Below, one piece after another: positions 5,586 through 13,855 of a DNA stretch of 23,807 nucleotides (within the stretch, counting starts at the first letter, position 1; each line of letters opens with the position of its first letter). The notes under the pieces were generated by a model. It had not been told where the DNA came from and did no database searches. It saw only the letters and a list, made by a program, of their open reading frames with translations. The DNA is taken from positions 1-23,807 of the forward strand of contig JBKJUS010000022.1 of assembly GCA_046590575.1 (NCBI GenBank), written 5' to 3'. This DNA is from DATLNF01 sp046590575. Lineage in GTDB: Bacteria; Actinomycetota; Actinomycetes; BP-191. The position numbers and the translations under genes are program-made.

Positions 5586-7664
5586 ATGTCGATTGACCCT
5601 GCGCCCGAAGTCGACCCGCCAGGTCCGCCGGATCGGCACGGCGACAATCCCGGCACCATGGCAGCCGAGACAGTGACGGACGCTGGTCAAGGCGCTGCGC
5701 AGGGGGCTCACAAGTCCGACCCGGCGACGGTCGGACTCGCCTCGCGGGTCTCCGACCCGCGGCTCGACGCGCGGATCCCCGAAGGTCCGATCGAGACGGC
5801 ATGGGCCCGTCACAAGTTCTCGCTCAAGCTCGTCAACCCAGCGAACAAGCGGAAGTACACCGTGATCGTCGTCGGCTCAGGCCTGGCGGGCGGTGCTGCA
5901 GCGGCGTCGCTCGCCGAGCTCGGGTACAACGTCAAGTGCTTCTGCTACCAGGACAGCCCCCGGCGCGCACACAGCATCGCCGCGCAGGGCGGCATCAATG
6001 CAGCGAAGAACTACCGCAACGATGGCGACAGCATCTACCGGCTGTTCTACGACACGGTGAAGGGCGGCGACTTCCGCGCCCGTGAGGGCAATGTCTACCG
6101 CCTCGCCGAGCTGAGCGTGAACATCATCGACCAATGCGTCGCCCAAGGCGTCCCCTTCGCCCGCGAGTACAGCGGGCTGCTCGATACCCGGTCCTTTGGT
6201 GGCGCCCAGGTATCCCGAACGTTCTATGCGCGCGGTCAGACGGGCCAGCAGCTGCTGCTCGGCGCCTACCAAGCGCTCGAGCGGCAGATCCAGCTCGGCC
6301 AGGTGGAGATGAACACCCGCACCGAGATGCTCGACCTGATCACTCTCGACGGACGAGCCCACGGCATCGTGACGCGGGACATGGTGACTGGTGAGATCGA
6401 GTCGCACACGGCAGACGCGGTGATCCTGGCGACCGGCGGCTATGGCAACGTCTTCTACCTCTCGACGAACGCCATGGGCTGCAACACCACCGCGATCTGG
6501 CGGGCACACAAGCGGGGTGCCTTCTTCGGCAACCCGTGCTTCACCCAGATCCACCCGACCTGCATCCCGGTGAGCGGCGACCATCAGTCGAAGCTCACGT
6601 TGATGAGCGAGTCGCTTCGCAACGACGGGCGAGTATGGGCGCCGGTCAAGAACGGCGACACCCGCGACCCACGGCAGATTCCCGAGGCCGAGCGCGACTA
6701 CTTCCTCGAGCGGCGGTATCCGAGTTTCGGCAACCTCGTCCCGCGCGATGTCGCCTCCCGTGCTGCGAAGGGAGTGTGCGACGAAGGCCGCGGCGTCGGC
6801 CCTGGTGGGCTCGGGGTGTACCTCGACTTCAACGACTCCATCAACCGCCTCGGCGCCTCGACCATCAAGGAGCGCTACGGCAACCTCTTCGACATGTACG
6901 AGCGCATCACTGGTGAGGACCCCTACCAGGTCCCGATGCGCATCTACCCCGCCGTCCACTACACGATGGGTGGGCTCTGGGTCGACTACAACCTGCAAAG
7001 CACCATCCCGGGGCTCTTCGTCGCCGGTGAGGCCAACTTCTCCGACCATGGTGCGAACCGACTCGGCGCCAGCGCACTGATGCAAGGGCTGGCCGACGGC
7101 TACTTTGTCCTCCCGGCGACGATCGGCGACTACCTCACCGGTACGACGCCGACCCGGCGCGACCTGTCCGACGAGGCATGCGGCAAGGTCGAGCGAGAGG
7201 TGCAGGACCGGATCGAGCGTCTGCTGTCCATCAAAGGCAGCCGTACGGTCGACTCGTTCCACCGCGAGCTCGGCAAGGTCATGTGGGACAACTGCGGGAT
7301 GGCTCGCAACGAGCGTGGGCTCACCGAAGCACTCGAGAAGATCCCGAGGCTACGCGAGGCCTTCTGGAACGACGTTTACGTTGCCGGTCAGGGAGCGGCA
7401 CTGAACCAGTCTCTGGAGAACGCCGGACGGGTCGCCGATTTTCTCGAGCTCGGCGAGCTGATGTGCCGTGACGCGCTGCACCGCACCGAGTCCTGCGGCG
7501 GACACTTCCGCGAGGAGAGCCACACCCCCGACGGTGAGGCGCTGCGCGACGACGACCGCTTCTCCTACGTCGCGGCGTGGGAGCACTCCAACGCCGAGCC
7601 GGTCCTGCATCGCGAAGAGCTCGACTTCCACTATGTCCACCCCTCACAGCGGAGCTATGCCTGA
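5586..7664 (+). CDS. sdhA: Succinate dehydrogenase flavoprotein subunit SdhA
   Basis: The 692-residue flavoprotein subunit oxidises succinate to fumarate. The FAD loop VVGSGLAGGAAAA starts at about residue 95. His129 in RRAHSIAAQGGINAAKN is the expected site of covalent FAD attachment. The HPTCIP, LMSESLRNDGR and HYTMGGLWVD segments carry the substrate-binding and active-site residues of the family. The first 85 or so residues are an unusually long, Pro/Gly/Asp-rich N-terminal extension of low complexity. The ATG at 5586 has AGGAG (5571-5575) ten bases upstream; an ATG at 5658 would remove 24 residues of the extension. It follows sdhC after 32 bases. Confidence 0.95.
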   Translation: MSIDPAPEVDPPGPPDRHGDNPGTMAAETVTDAGQGAAQGAHKSDPATVGLASRVSDPRLDARIPEGPIETAWARHKFSLKLVNPANKRKYTVIVVGSGLAGGAAAASLAELGYNVKCFCYQDSPRRAHSIAAQGGINAAKNYRNDGDSIYRLFYDTVKGGDFRAREGNVYRLAELSVNIIDQCVAQGVPFAREYSGLLDTRSFGGAQVSRTFYARGQTGQQLLLGAYQALERQIQLGQVEMNTRTEMLDLITLDGRAHGIVTRDMVTGEIESHTADAVILATGGYGNVFYLSTNAMGCNTTAIWRAHKRGAFFGNPCFTQIHPTCIPVSGDHQSKLTLMSESLRNDGRVWAPVKNGDTRDPRQIPEAERDYFLERRYPSFGNLVPRDVASRAAKGVCDEGRGVGPGGLGVYLDFNDSINRLGASTIKERYGNLFDMYERITGEDPYQVPMRIYPAVHYTMGGLWVDYNLQSTIPGLFVAGEANFSDHGANRLGASALMQGLADGYFVLPATIGDYLTGTTPTRRDLSDEACGKVEREVQDRIERLLSIKGSRTVDSFHRELGKVMWDNCGMARNERGLTEALEKIPRLREAFWNDVYVAGQGAALNQSLENAGRVADFLELGELMCRDALHRTESCGGHFREESHTPDGEALRDDDRFSYVAAWEHSNAEPVLHREELDFHYVHPSQRSYA

Positions 7665-7682
7665 TGTGGAGCCGTGCCTGAT

Positions 7683-8444
7683 ATGAAGCTCACCCTGCAT
7701 GTCTGGCGGCAGCCGAAGTCCGACGCCAAAGGAAAGATGGTCACCTACCAGGCGAACGACGTGAGCCCGGACATGTCGTTCCTGGAGATGCTCGACGTGC
7801 TCAACGAGGAGCTCGTCCTCAAGGGCGAGGAGCCGATCGCTTTCGATCACGACTGCCGCGAGGGTATCTGCGGCATGTGCGGATTCATGATCAACGGCAT
7901 CGCGCACGGTCCGGAGCGGGCCACCACCGTCTGCCAGCTGCACATGCGCAAGTTCTCTGACGGCGCCGAGCTCTATCTCGAGCCGTGGCGCTCGCGCGCG
8001 TTTCCCGTCGTGCGCGACCTCATCGTCGACCGCAGCGCGTTCGACCGAATCGTCGGCGCAGGCGGTTATGTGTCGGTCTCCTCCGGCAGCGCTCCCGAGG
8101 CCAACGCCATCCCCGTGTCGAAGGACAACGCCGACCACGCCATGGACGCGGCCGCCTGCATCGGCTGCGGTGCCTGCGTCGCTGCCTGTCCCAACGCGTC
8201 GGCAATGCTCTTCACCGGCGCCAAGGTTTCCCACCTCGCGCTCCTCCCACAGGGCCAAGCCGAGCGGTACGAGCGAGCTCTCGGCATGGTGGAGCAGATG
8301 GACGGCGAGGGCTTCGGTAGCTGCACCAACATCGGCGAGTGCACCGCCGTGTGCCCGAAGGAGATCTCTCTCGACGTCATCGCGCTGCTCAACCGTGACC
8401 TGCTCGCGTCTGGCATCAAAGCGGGCAAACGCGCACAGGGGTGA
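7683..8444 (+). CDS. sdhB: Succinate dehydrogenase iron-sulfur subunit SdhB
   Basis: The protein has about 253 residues and carries three iron-sulfur clusters between SdhA and the membrane subunit. The N-terminal ferredoxin-like domain has CREGICGMC and a later TTVCQ for the 2Fe-2S cluster. The C-terminal domain has CIGCGACVAACPN and CTNIGECTAVCPKE for the 4Fe-4S and 3Fe-4S clusters. I prefer the ATG at 7683, 11 bases after GGAG (7668-7671). A GTG at 7674 in the same frame would add three residues but is only two bases from that site. It ends the sdhCAB operon; there is no SdhD, as expected for a single-anchor enzyme. Confidence 0.95.
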   Translation: MKLTLHVWRQPKSDAKGKMVTYQANDVSPDMSFLEMLDVLNEELVLKGEEPIAFDHDCREGICGMCGFMINGIAHGPERATTVCQLHMRKFSDGAELYLEPWRSRAFPVVRDLIVDRSAFDRIVGAGGYVSVSSGSAPEANAIPVSKDNADHAMDAAACIGCGACVAACPNASAMLFTGAKVSHLALLPQGQAERYERALGMVEQMDGEGFGSCTNIGECTAVCPKEISLDVIALLNRDLLASGIKAGKRAQG

Positions 8445-8580
8445 CGCCACAGGCAATAGTCCACAGTGACCACTCAAAACCACCCGCGAGAGCCAGCGAT
8501 TCCCGAGCGTGCCAGAGCTAGCGTAGATCGCGGTCGATCAGCCCGCCGGCGCCGTCGGTTGTGCCGACCGGGAGGCTTCG

Positions 8581-11490
8581 ATGGTGTCACCTGGCTGGCG
8601 TTGGTCGCAGACCCCCGCGCGCACTTCTCGAGGTGGCCTCAACGGCGACGAAGGATTCCTTCTCGGACGCCGAGAAGCGACCCTCGCCTTCGTGCGGGCG
8701 GCCGGCGCGATCTTCACGTCAGTCGTCCTGCTGAGTTCACCGCTCCAGGGGACGGGCGCGAAGGCGACCCTTCGCAGCGCGCCGATCATCGCCAACATCG
8801 GCATCATCCTGAGCTCCGCTTTGATCATCGCCGTCGTGAGGCACACCGTCGACGTGAAGCTGCTGCGCCGCCTCGCCCTCGGGGTGACAGTGGGCGAGCT
8901 GGTCTTCTTCGCGGTCTACGCTGCTAGTTTTCACGAGCTCCGCGGCGCCGGGTCGGTCATCGGAGCACTGCTCCTCATCGAAGGGCCGGTCCGTTTCGGG
9001 CCGATCGGCGGGCCGGTGACGGCCGCGCCTGTGGCCGCCATCGCCCTGGCTTGGTCGCAGGTCGACGTTGCGGGCTACCAGAAGAGCCCCCCAGTCGTCC
9101 TGGTCCTCTGTGCGCTGCTCAGCGGAGGAGCTGTGGTCGGCACGACGCTGGTACGTCGTACGACGAGCGCCATCCGACGCGCCCAGGAGCAGTTCCAGGC
9201 GGCATTCCGGCACGCGTCGATCGGCATGGCTGTCATCGGAACCGACGGGCTCATCCTGCAGGCCAACTCGTCGCTCGGACAAATGATCAGCAGCGATGAA
9301 TGTGCGCTGATTGGAACCAACGTCCTCGACATGGTGCATCCCGACGACCGCGCCTCCGTGTGCGACGCACTGGTCAGCGCCAGGTCTTCGTCAGGGTGCC
9401 GCCTTCATACGCGACTATGTCGACCCGACGGCGAAGTCCGGTGGGGTCTCCTCGCCGGCACGGTGCTCGCGCACATGCCCGGTGTCCGCGACCAGCTCGT
9501 TCTTCAGTTAGAGGATGTCACCGACCGTCGGCTCTTCGAGGAAAAGCTCGCACATCAGGCCGGACACGACGTGCTGACCGGCCTACCCAACCGGAGCCAG
9601 CTCGTCGAGAGCCTCGACCGGGCCCTCGTGACCCGGCGAAACGGGCTCGCCGTGCTCTTCATCGACCTCGACCGGTTCAAGCTGGTGAACGACTCTCGCG
9701 GGCACAGTGCCGGCGATGCTCTGCTCGTCGAGGTAGCACGACGGCTGAGCGAGCTCATCCGGCCTGGAGACAGCGTCGCGCGGCTCGGCGGAGACGAGTT
9801 CGTCGTCCTGTGCCACGACGTGACAGCCGTCGCAGAGGCGATGGCCGTTGCCGACCGCATCACCGACGCGATGCGCGTGCCCGTGACCATTGGCCACGAG
9901 GAGTTCTACATCGGGGCCAGCATCGGCATCGCACTACCCAGCGCCGACGACACGCCGGAGACGCTGCTACGCGACGCGGACACGGCGATGTATCTCGCGA
10001 AGGACGCCGGCGGTGGACGCCACCAGGTCTTCGTCCCCTCGATACGGGCGGCGACGCTGCGGCGCCATGATCTGGAAGCAGCCATGCGCACCGCCCTCGA
10101 GCGCGGTGAGCTCGAGCTGCACTACCAGCCCACACTGCGCCTGCAGACGCAGTCCATCTTCGCCATGGAGGCGCTGCTTCGATGGCTACACCCGGTCCGG
10201 GGATACCTGCCGCCGGGCGATTTCGTGCCGATCGCCGAGGAGAGCGACCTGATCGTCGACATCGGCACCTGGGTGCTCGGGGAGGCGATGCGCCAGTGCG
10301 CTACCTGGGAAGCCGCGCTCCCCGAAGGACTGGCCCCACAGATGTGCGTCAACGTCTCCCGTCGCCAGTTCGCGCACGTCGGCTTCGTCGATCTGGTCCG
10401 CCGGCTGCTGGCCGAGACCGGCGCCACCGCGTCGTTCATCTGCCTCGAGGTGACCGAGACCGCGCTGTCCGGCAGCGTCGAGCCGATCATCGATTCCCTC
10501 CAGGAGCTGCGCCGAATGGGCGTCCGGCTCGCGATTGACGACTTCGGCACCGGCCATGCTTCGCTCACCTACCTGGCCCGGCTCCCCGTGGACGTGCTGA
10601 AGATCGACCAGTCCTTCGTCGCCGAGCTCGCCGAGGACGCCGGCTGCCGCGCCATTGTCGGAAGCGTGACCGCGATGAGCCACGCGTTCGGGCTCGAAGT
10701 CATTGCTGAGGGCGTCGAGACCGATGCCCAGCTCCACGTCCTGGCCGAACTCGGCTGCGACGCCGCGCAGGGATACCTCTTCTCCAGGCCGGTGCCGGCC
10801 GACCGGGCCACGGCGCTCCTCATGCATGGCGCCGTCCTGACGCAGGTGCCCGCGCCGCGCGGAGCATCCCAAGCCGTGCTCGCGGTCGGGTCACTGCCGA
10901 GGGATTCGGCTGAGGTAGCGCGGCCCCGCCGACGGGCCATCGCGGACCAGGCGCTGCGCTACCGGCTGCTACTCGATCTTGCCCGCGACGTCACGGGAGG
11001 GCTTGACCTCAGTCTCGTTCTCAGCCGCACCTTCGAGGCGCTGCGGCAGATCACCCACTTCACCGGTGGTTCCATCCAGCTGATCGACGACGCTGGCAGT
11101 GTCGGCATCGTCGCGGCCGTGCCACCTCCTACTGCGGAGGCGTTGCTCATGCGCATCCCGGTCGGTCAGGGGGTGTCCGGTGGAATCGCGCTCACCGGTG
11201 AACCCCGCTACATCCCGGACATCGAGACGGATCCCCAGGTCACCCCGGTGCGCCGCACGCGCTGCACGTCCTCCGGCGTACGCAGCTACTTCGGTGTGCC
11301 GCTGATCTCCGAAGGACGAGTGATCGGGGTCCTGCAGATCGACTCGGTCGACGTCGACGCGTGGGGCGAGGAGGACCGCCTCATGGTGCTGGCGTTCGTG
11401 CCGATCGTGGCCGCGGCCGTGCAGAACGCTCGCTACTTCGAGCGGGAGGTCATCAGCGTCCAGCGGATGCACGAAGTCGTCGAGAATTGA
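8581..11490 (+). CDS. Membrane PAS-GGDEF-EAL-GAF cyclic-di-GMP signalling protein
   Basis: The 969-residue protein has five or six hydrophobic segments at about residues 30-190, a PAS domain (about 200-320), GGDEF (about 327-485), EAL (about 500-745) and a C-terminal GAF domain (about 795-950). The GGDEF motif is intact at 403-407, and RPGD at 394-397 forms a product-inhibition I-site with the standard 5-residue spacing. EAL is intact at 530-532, with DDFGTG at 653-658 and EGVET further on. Both synthesis and hydrolysis of c-di-GMP are therefore possible. A GAF domain after the EAL domain is a less usual order. The ATG has GGAGG (8571-8575) five bases upstream. It follows sdhB after 136 bp in which I see only weak promoter-like matches such as TAGCGT at 8519. 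Confidence 0.93.
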   Translation: MVSPGWRWSQTPARTSRGGLNGDEGFLLGRREATLAFVRAAGAIFTSVVLLSSPLQGTGAKATLRSAPIIANIGIILSSALIIAVVRHTVDVKLLRRLALGVTVGELVFFAVYAASFHELRGAGSVIGALLLIEGPVRFGPIGGPVTAAPVAAIALAWSQVDVAGYQKSPPVVLVLCALLSGGAVVGTTLVRRTTSAIRRAQEQFQAAFRHASIGMAVIGTDGLILQANSSLGQMISSDECALIGTNVLDMVHPDDRASVCDALVSARSSSGCRLHTRLCRPDGEVRWGLLAGTVLAHMPGVRDQLVLQLEDVTDRRLFEEKLAHQAGHDVLTGLPNRSQLVESLDRALVTRRNGLAVLFIDLDRFKLVNDSRGHSAGDALLVEVARRLSELIRPGDSVARLGGDEFVVLCHDVTAVAEAMAVADRITDAMRVPVTIGHEEFYIGASIGIALPSADDTPETLLRDADTAMYLAKDAGGGRHQVFVPSIRAATLRRHDLEAAMRTALERGELELHYQPTLRLQTQSIFAMEALLRWLHPVRGYLPPGDFVPIAEESDLIVDIGTWVLGEAMRQCATWEAALPEGLAPQMCVNVSRRQFAHVGFVDLVRRLLAETGATASFICLEVTETALSGSVEPIIDSLQELRRMGVRLAIDDFGTGHASLTYLARLPVDVLKIDQSFVAELAEDAGCRAIVGSVTAMSHAFGLEVIAEGVETDAQLHVLAELGCDAAQGYLFSRPVPADRATALLMHGAVLTQVPAPRGASQAVLAVGSLPRDSAEVARPRRRAIADQALRYRLLLDLARDVTGGLDLSLVLSRTFEALRQITHFTGGSIQLIDDAGSVGIVAAVPPPTAEALLMRIPVGQGVSGGIALTGEPRYIPDIETDPQVTPVRRTRCTSSGVRSYFGVPLISEGRVIGVLQIDSVDVDAWGEEDRLMVLAFVPIVAAAVQNARYFEREVISVQRMHEVVEN

Positions 11491-11532
11491 CCCGACGGGT
11501 GACGTGAGCACGCCCTCCGGGCCGTCGCCTTG

Positions 11533-11538
11533 TACCCT
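11533..11538 (+). promoter_or_regulatory. Candidate -10 box of a leaderless promoter for the carboxypeptidase
   Basis: TACCCT (TANNNT) is followed by 8 bases and then the GTG at 11547. No Shine-Dalgarno sequence precedes the GTG. The spacing fits a leaderless transcript. No -35 is recognisable. Confidence 0.45.
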
Positions 11539-11546
11539 GTAGCCCC

Positions 11547-12752
11547 GTGACCGCCACCCTGCGACTTCGCCGCGCGTGCGTGTGCCTGCTGGCTACGTAC
11601 GCCGTCGCCGCCGCGGCCACAGCCGCTGCTGCCGGTGAGGCGACGGGCGAGCCGGCGTCGAGCATCGGCGGAGCCCTTCTCGGCCGTACCGGAACCGTCG
11701 TCCAGCTGCTGCCAGGCGCACCTCGACTGCCGGCGGGCGTGTCGGCCGCATCCTGGGTCGTCGCGGACCTCAGCAACGGCGACGTACTCGCCGCGCGCAA
11801 CGCGCACGGCCGGTTCCTGCCGGCCAGCACCATGAAGACACTCACTGCGGTCGCTCTCATCCCTGAGCTGGGGCGCGGTGACTTCCACGAGGCCCGATTC
11901 GACGATGTCAACGTTGAAGGCAGCAAAGTAGGTCTGGTGCCCGGTGAGGCCTACCGAGTCGACACGCTCTTCCAAGCGATGCTCGTCGTCTCGGGCAACG
12001 ACGCAGCTAACAGCCTGGCGACCGCGGCTGGTGGAACGGCGCGCACGCTCGCGCTGATGAACGCCACCGCCCGCCGGCTTCAGGCATTCGACACGGTGGC
12101 CCGCAACGCGAGCGGTCTCGACGCGGCGGGGCAGCTGACCTCCGCCTACGACCTGGCTCTCATCACGCGGGCTGGCATGGCCATGCCGTCGTACCGCACC
12201 TACGTCGGGACTCGGCGCTCACGGGTCAATGCTCCGGGCGGTAAGAGCTTCGAGATCTCCAACCACAACCGACTGCTGGCGCGCTACCCGGGTACGACGG
12301 GTGGCAAGACCGGCTACACCGTGCGGGCGCGGCGGACGTTCGTCGTGACCGCCGAGCGCAGCGGCCGGGAGATCGTCGTCGCGATGCTGCGTTCCGAGAC
12401 GATGTTGCCCGACGCAACGAAGCTGCTCGACTGGGGCTTTGCGGCAGCTGGCCGGGTGGCGCCGGTGGGACACCTCGTGGAGCCGATCGCCGGAGAGACC
12501 GGTACGGTCCGGGCCATCACGCCACCTCGTGCCGATCGCTCGACCCGAGTCGAGGCGCAGCGCAGTGGGGTCGATGCCGCGCCGCGCGCCGTGGCCGCGG
12601 CCGCGGCCGGAGCGTCGGTGCCGCTTCGAATCGCCGGTCCAGTTGGCGGCCTCGTGCTGCTTATCACCGTGACGATGCTGCGGCGCCGACAGGTCCGCCG
12701 CCGACGATACGGCCGCCCGTCGAATCTTCGGCTCAAGCTACCCATCCGCTAA
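11547..12752 (+). CDS. D-alanyl-D-alanine carboxypeptidase (penicillin-binding protein, S11 family)
   Basis: The 401-residue protein trims the terminal D-Ala of peptidoglycan stem peptides outside the membrane. The three serine-peptidase motifs are present and in order: SxxK at 94-97 (STMK), SGN at 149-151 and KTG at 254-256. An N-terminal signal peptide (basic RLRRA, then a hydrophobic Ala-rich stretch to about residue 29) and a C-terminal helix (about 360-378) followed by RRRQVRRRR indicate an extracytoplasmic catalytic domain anchored with a basic cytosolic tail. The linker before the helix is Ala/Arg-rich. It starts 56 bases after the c-di-GMP gene and seems to have its own promoter. Confidence 0.93.
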   Translation: MTATLRLRRACVCLLATYAVAAAATAAAAGEATGEPASSIGGALLGRTGTVVQLLPGAPRLPAGVSAASWVVADLSNGDVLAARNAHGRFLPASTMKTLTAVALIPELGRGDFHEARFDDVNVEGSKVGLVPGEAYRVDTLFQAMLVVSGNDAANSLATAAGGTARTLALMNATARRLQAFDTVARNASGLDAAGQLTSAYDLALITRAGMAMPSYRTYVGTRRSRVNAPGGKSFEISNHNRLLARYPGTTGGKTGYTVRARRTFVVTAERSGREIVVAMLRSETMLPDATKLLDWGFAAAGRVAPVGHLVEPIAGETGTVRAITPPRADRSTRVEAQRSGVDAAPRAVAAAAAGASVPLRIAGPVGGLVLLITVTMLRRRQVRRRRYGRPSNLRLKLPIR

Positions 12753-12877
12753 GCGTCAGCCCCCGAGTAACACTTCCGCGCGCAGAGATCGCCGTGTAGC
12801 GTTTTGGGCGGATCAACGCGACCATGCGCCGATCTGGGCTCTTACGAGCTCGTTCCTTTCGCACGAGGGGTACCCCA

Positions 12878-13078
12878 GTGACACAGGGCAGCGTGAAGTG
12901 GTTCAACGCCGAGAAGGGCTTCGGCTTCATCGCCGTGGACGGTGGACAGGACGTCTTCGTCCACTACTCCGCGATCGTCGCCGACGGCTACCGCAGCCTT
13001 GACGAAGGCCAGCGGGTCGAGTTCGAGGTCACTCAGGGCCAGAAGGGCCCCCAAGCCGACCAAGTGCGCCCGGTCTAG
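12878..13078 (+). CDS. Cold-shock domain protein, CspA family
   Basis: The 66-residue single cold-shock domain protein is of normal length. It starts MTQGSVKWFNAEKGFGFI, with the RNP1 motif KGFGFI and an RNP2-type VFVHYSAI. These proteins bind single-stranded RNA or DNA and melt RNA structure. The GTG at 12878 is preceded by GAGGGG (12865-12870) at a spacing of 7, which rules out the longer open frame from 12824. The 125-bp gap upstream contains a possible -10 (TAGCGT, 12797-12802) that would give a leader of about 70 bases, as is common for cold-shock mRNAs. It converges with the methyltransferase gene, 20 bp apart. Confidence 0.93.
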   Translation: MTQGSVKWFNAEKGFGFIAVDGGQDVFVHYSAIVADGYRSLDEGQRVEFEVTQGQKGPQADQVRPV

Positions 13079-13098
13079 GTCGTCCTACCCGCCCAGAG

Positions 13099-13854
13099 TC
13101 AGCGAAGGCGCAGGACCTGCTCTGCCCGACACCGGGAGCGTGGTTCGTCCGGGCCGTCCAACGCTCGCAGTTCCGAAAGCGCCGGCGCGACCACGCGGGT
13201 CCACTCGGCAGCGTCGATGTCCCACAGTCGTGACCAGGTGCGGCTCTCGATCCTGGTTGCCTCCTCGCGCGGCGTGGTGTGGAACGGCTGACCCACGAGA
13301 GTGAAACGGTCGACCGCCTCCCACCCAGCAGCTAGTGCCAACGGAGCCAGCTCGTCCGGATGGTCCGGCTTTCGCTTTCCGGCGCGCGCGCGCTCCTCCA
13401 TCTCCCATCGAATGCGGCCGAGATCATCCGAGAGGTCCGGGCGCTCGCATTCGGGTACCACCACCACGTAGCAGCCGCCGGGTACGACGACCCGGCGCGC
13501 CTCGCGCAACACCTCGGCACGGTCCCCGACGAGGTGCAGCACCCATACCGAGAGGGCCCCGTCGACCGCGTCGGACGCGATGGGCAGCTGCTGAGCGTCG
13601 CCGACGGCAACGCGACCGGGAAGTCGAGCTCGGGCGCGGGACAGCATCGCCGGAGACAGATCGATGCCGACCACGTCTCGGCCCATCTCGCGCAGGCCAC
13701 CACCGATCACGCCGGTGCCTACGCCGATCTCAAGCAGCCGGCCCTCTGGGAGAAGTGGGCCAAGCTCGGTGGCGTAGTGGCGGCCGCGCTCCACCCCGCC
13801 GCGCGTTTTGTCGTACTCGTGGGCGACCCGATCGAAGCAGAGCGACTCGCCCAC
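13099..13854 (-). CDS. Class I SAM-dependent methyltransferase
   Basis: The 251-residue protein has a Rossmann-type methyltransferase core: motif I LLEIGVGTGVIGGG at about residues 40-53, VVGIDLSPAML for the SAM-binding acidic strand, VAVGDAQQLPIASDAVDGA, and a VVVPGGCYVVVVPE strand. It belongs to the UbiE/Methyltransf_11 type; the substrate cannot be told. I chose the GTG at 13854 because the open frame upstream of it only overlaps the preceding gene. The TGA of that gene is separated from this GTG by one base, and no Shine-Dalgarno sequence is present. Translation is therefore probably coupled to the SDR gene. It is the last gene of the minus-strand block. Confidence 0.85.
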   Translation of the reverse strand: MGESLCFDRVAHEYDKTRGGVERGRHYATELGPLLPEGRLLEIGVGTGVIGGGLREMGRDVVGIDLSPAMLSRARARLPGRVAVGDAQQLPIASDAVDGALSVWVLHLVGDRAEVLREARRVVVPGGCYVVVVPECERPDLSDDLGRIRWEMEERARAGKRKPDHPDELAPLALAAGWEAVDRFTLVGQPFHTTPREEATRIESRTWSRLWDIDAAEWTRVVAPALSELRALDGPDEPRSRCRAEQVLRLR

Positions 13855-13855
13855 G

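Noticed and set aside
5877..7262. 461-codon open frame antisense to sdhA
   Set aside because: It lies wholly opposite a strongly conserved gene, and its composition (runs of Val, Glu, Asp, Arg) is typical of high-GC shadow frames. The same applies to the long plus-strand frames at 3793-4770, 13808-15028 and 18348-19601.
13079..13098. Rho-independent terminator between the convergent csp and methyltransferase genes
   Set aside because: The 20-bp gap has no stem-loop with a T-run on either strand. No standard terminator was recognised in the other convergent gaps either.
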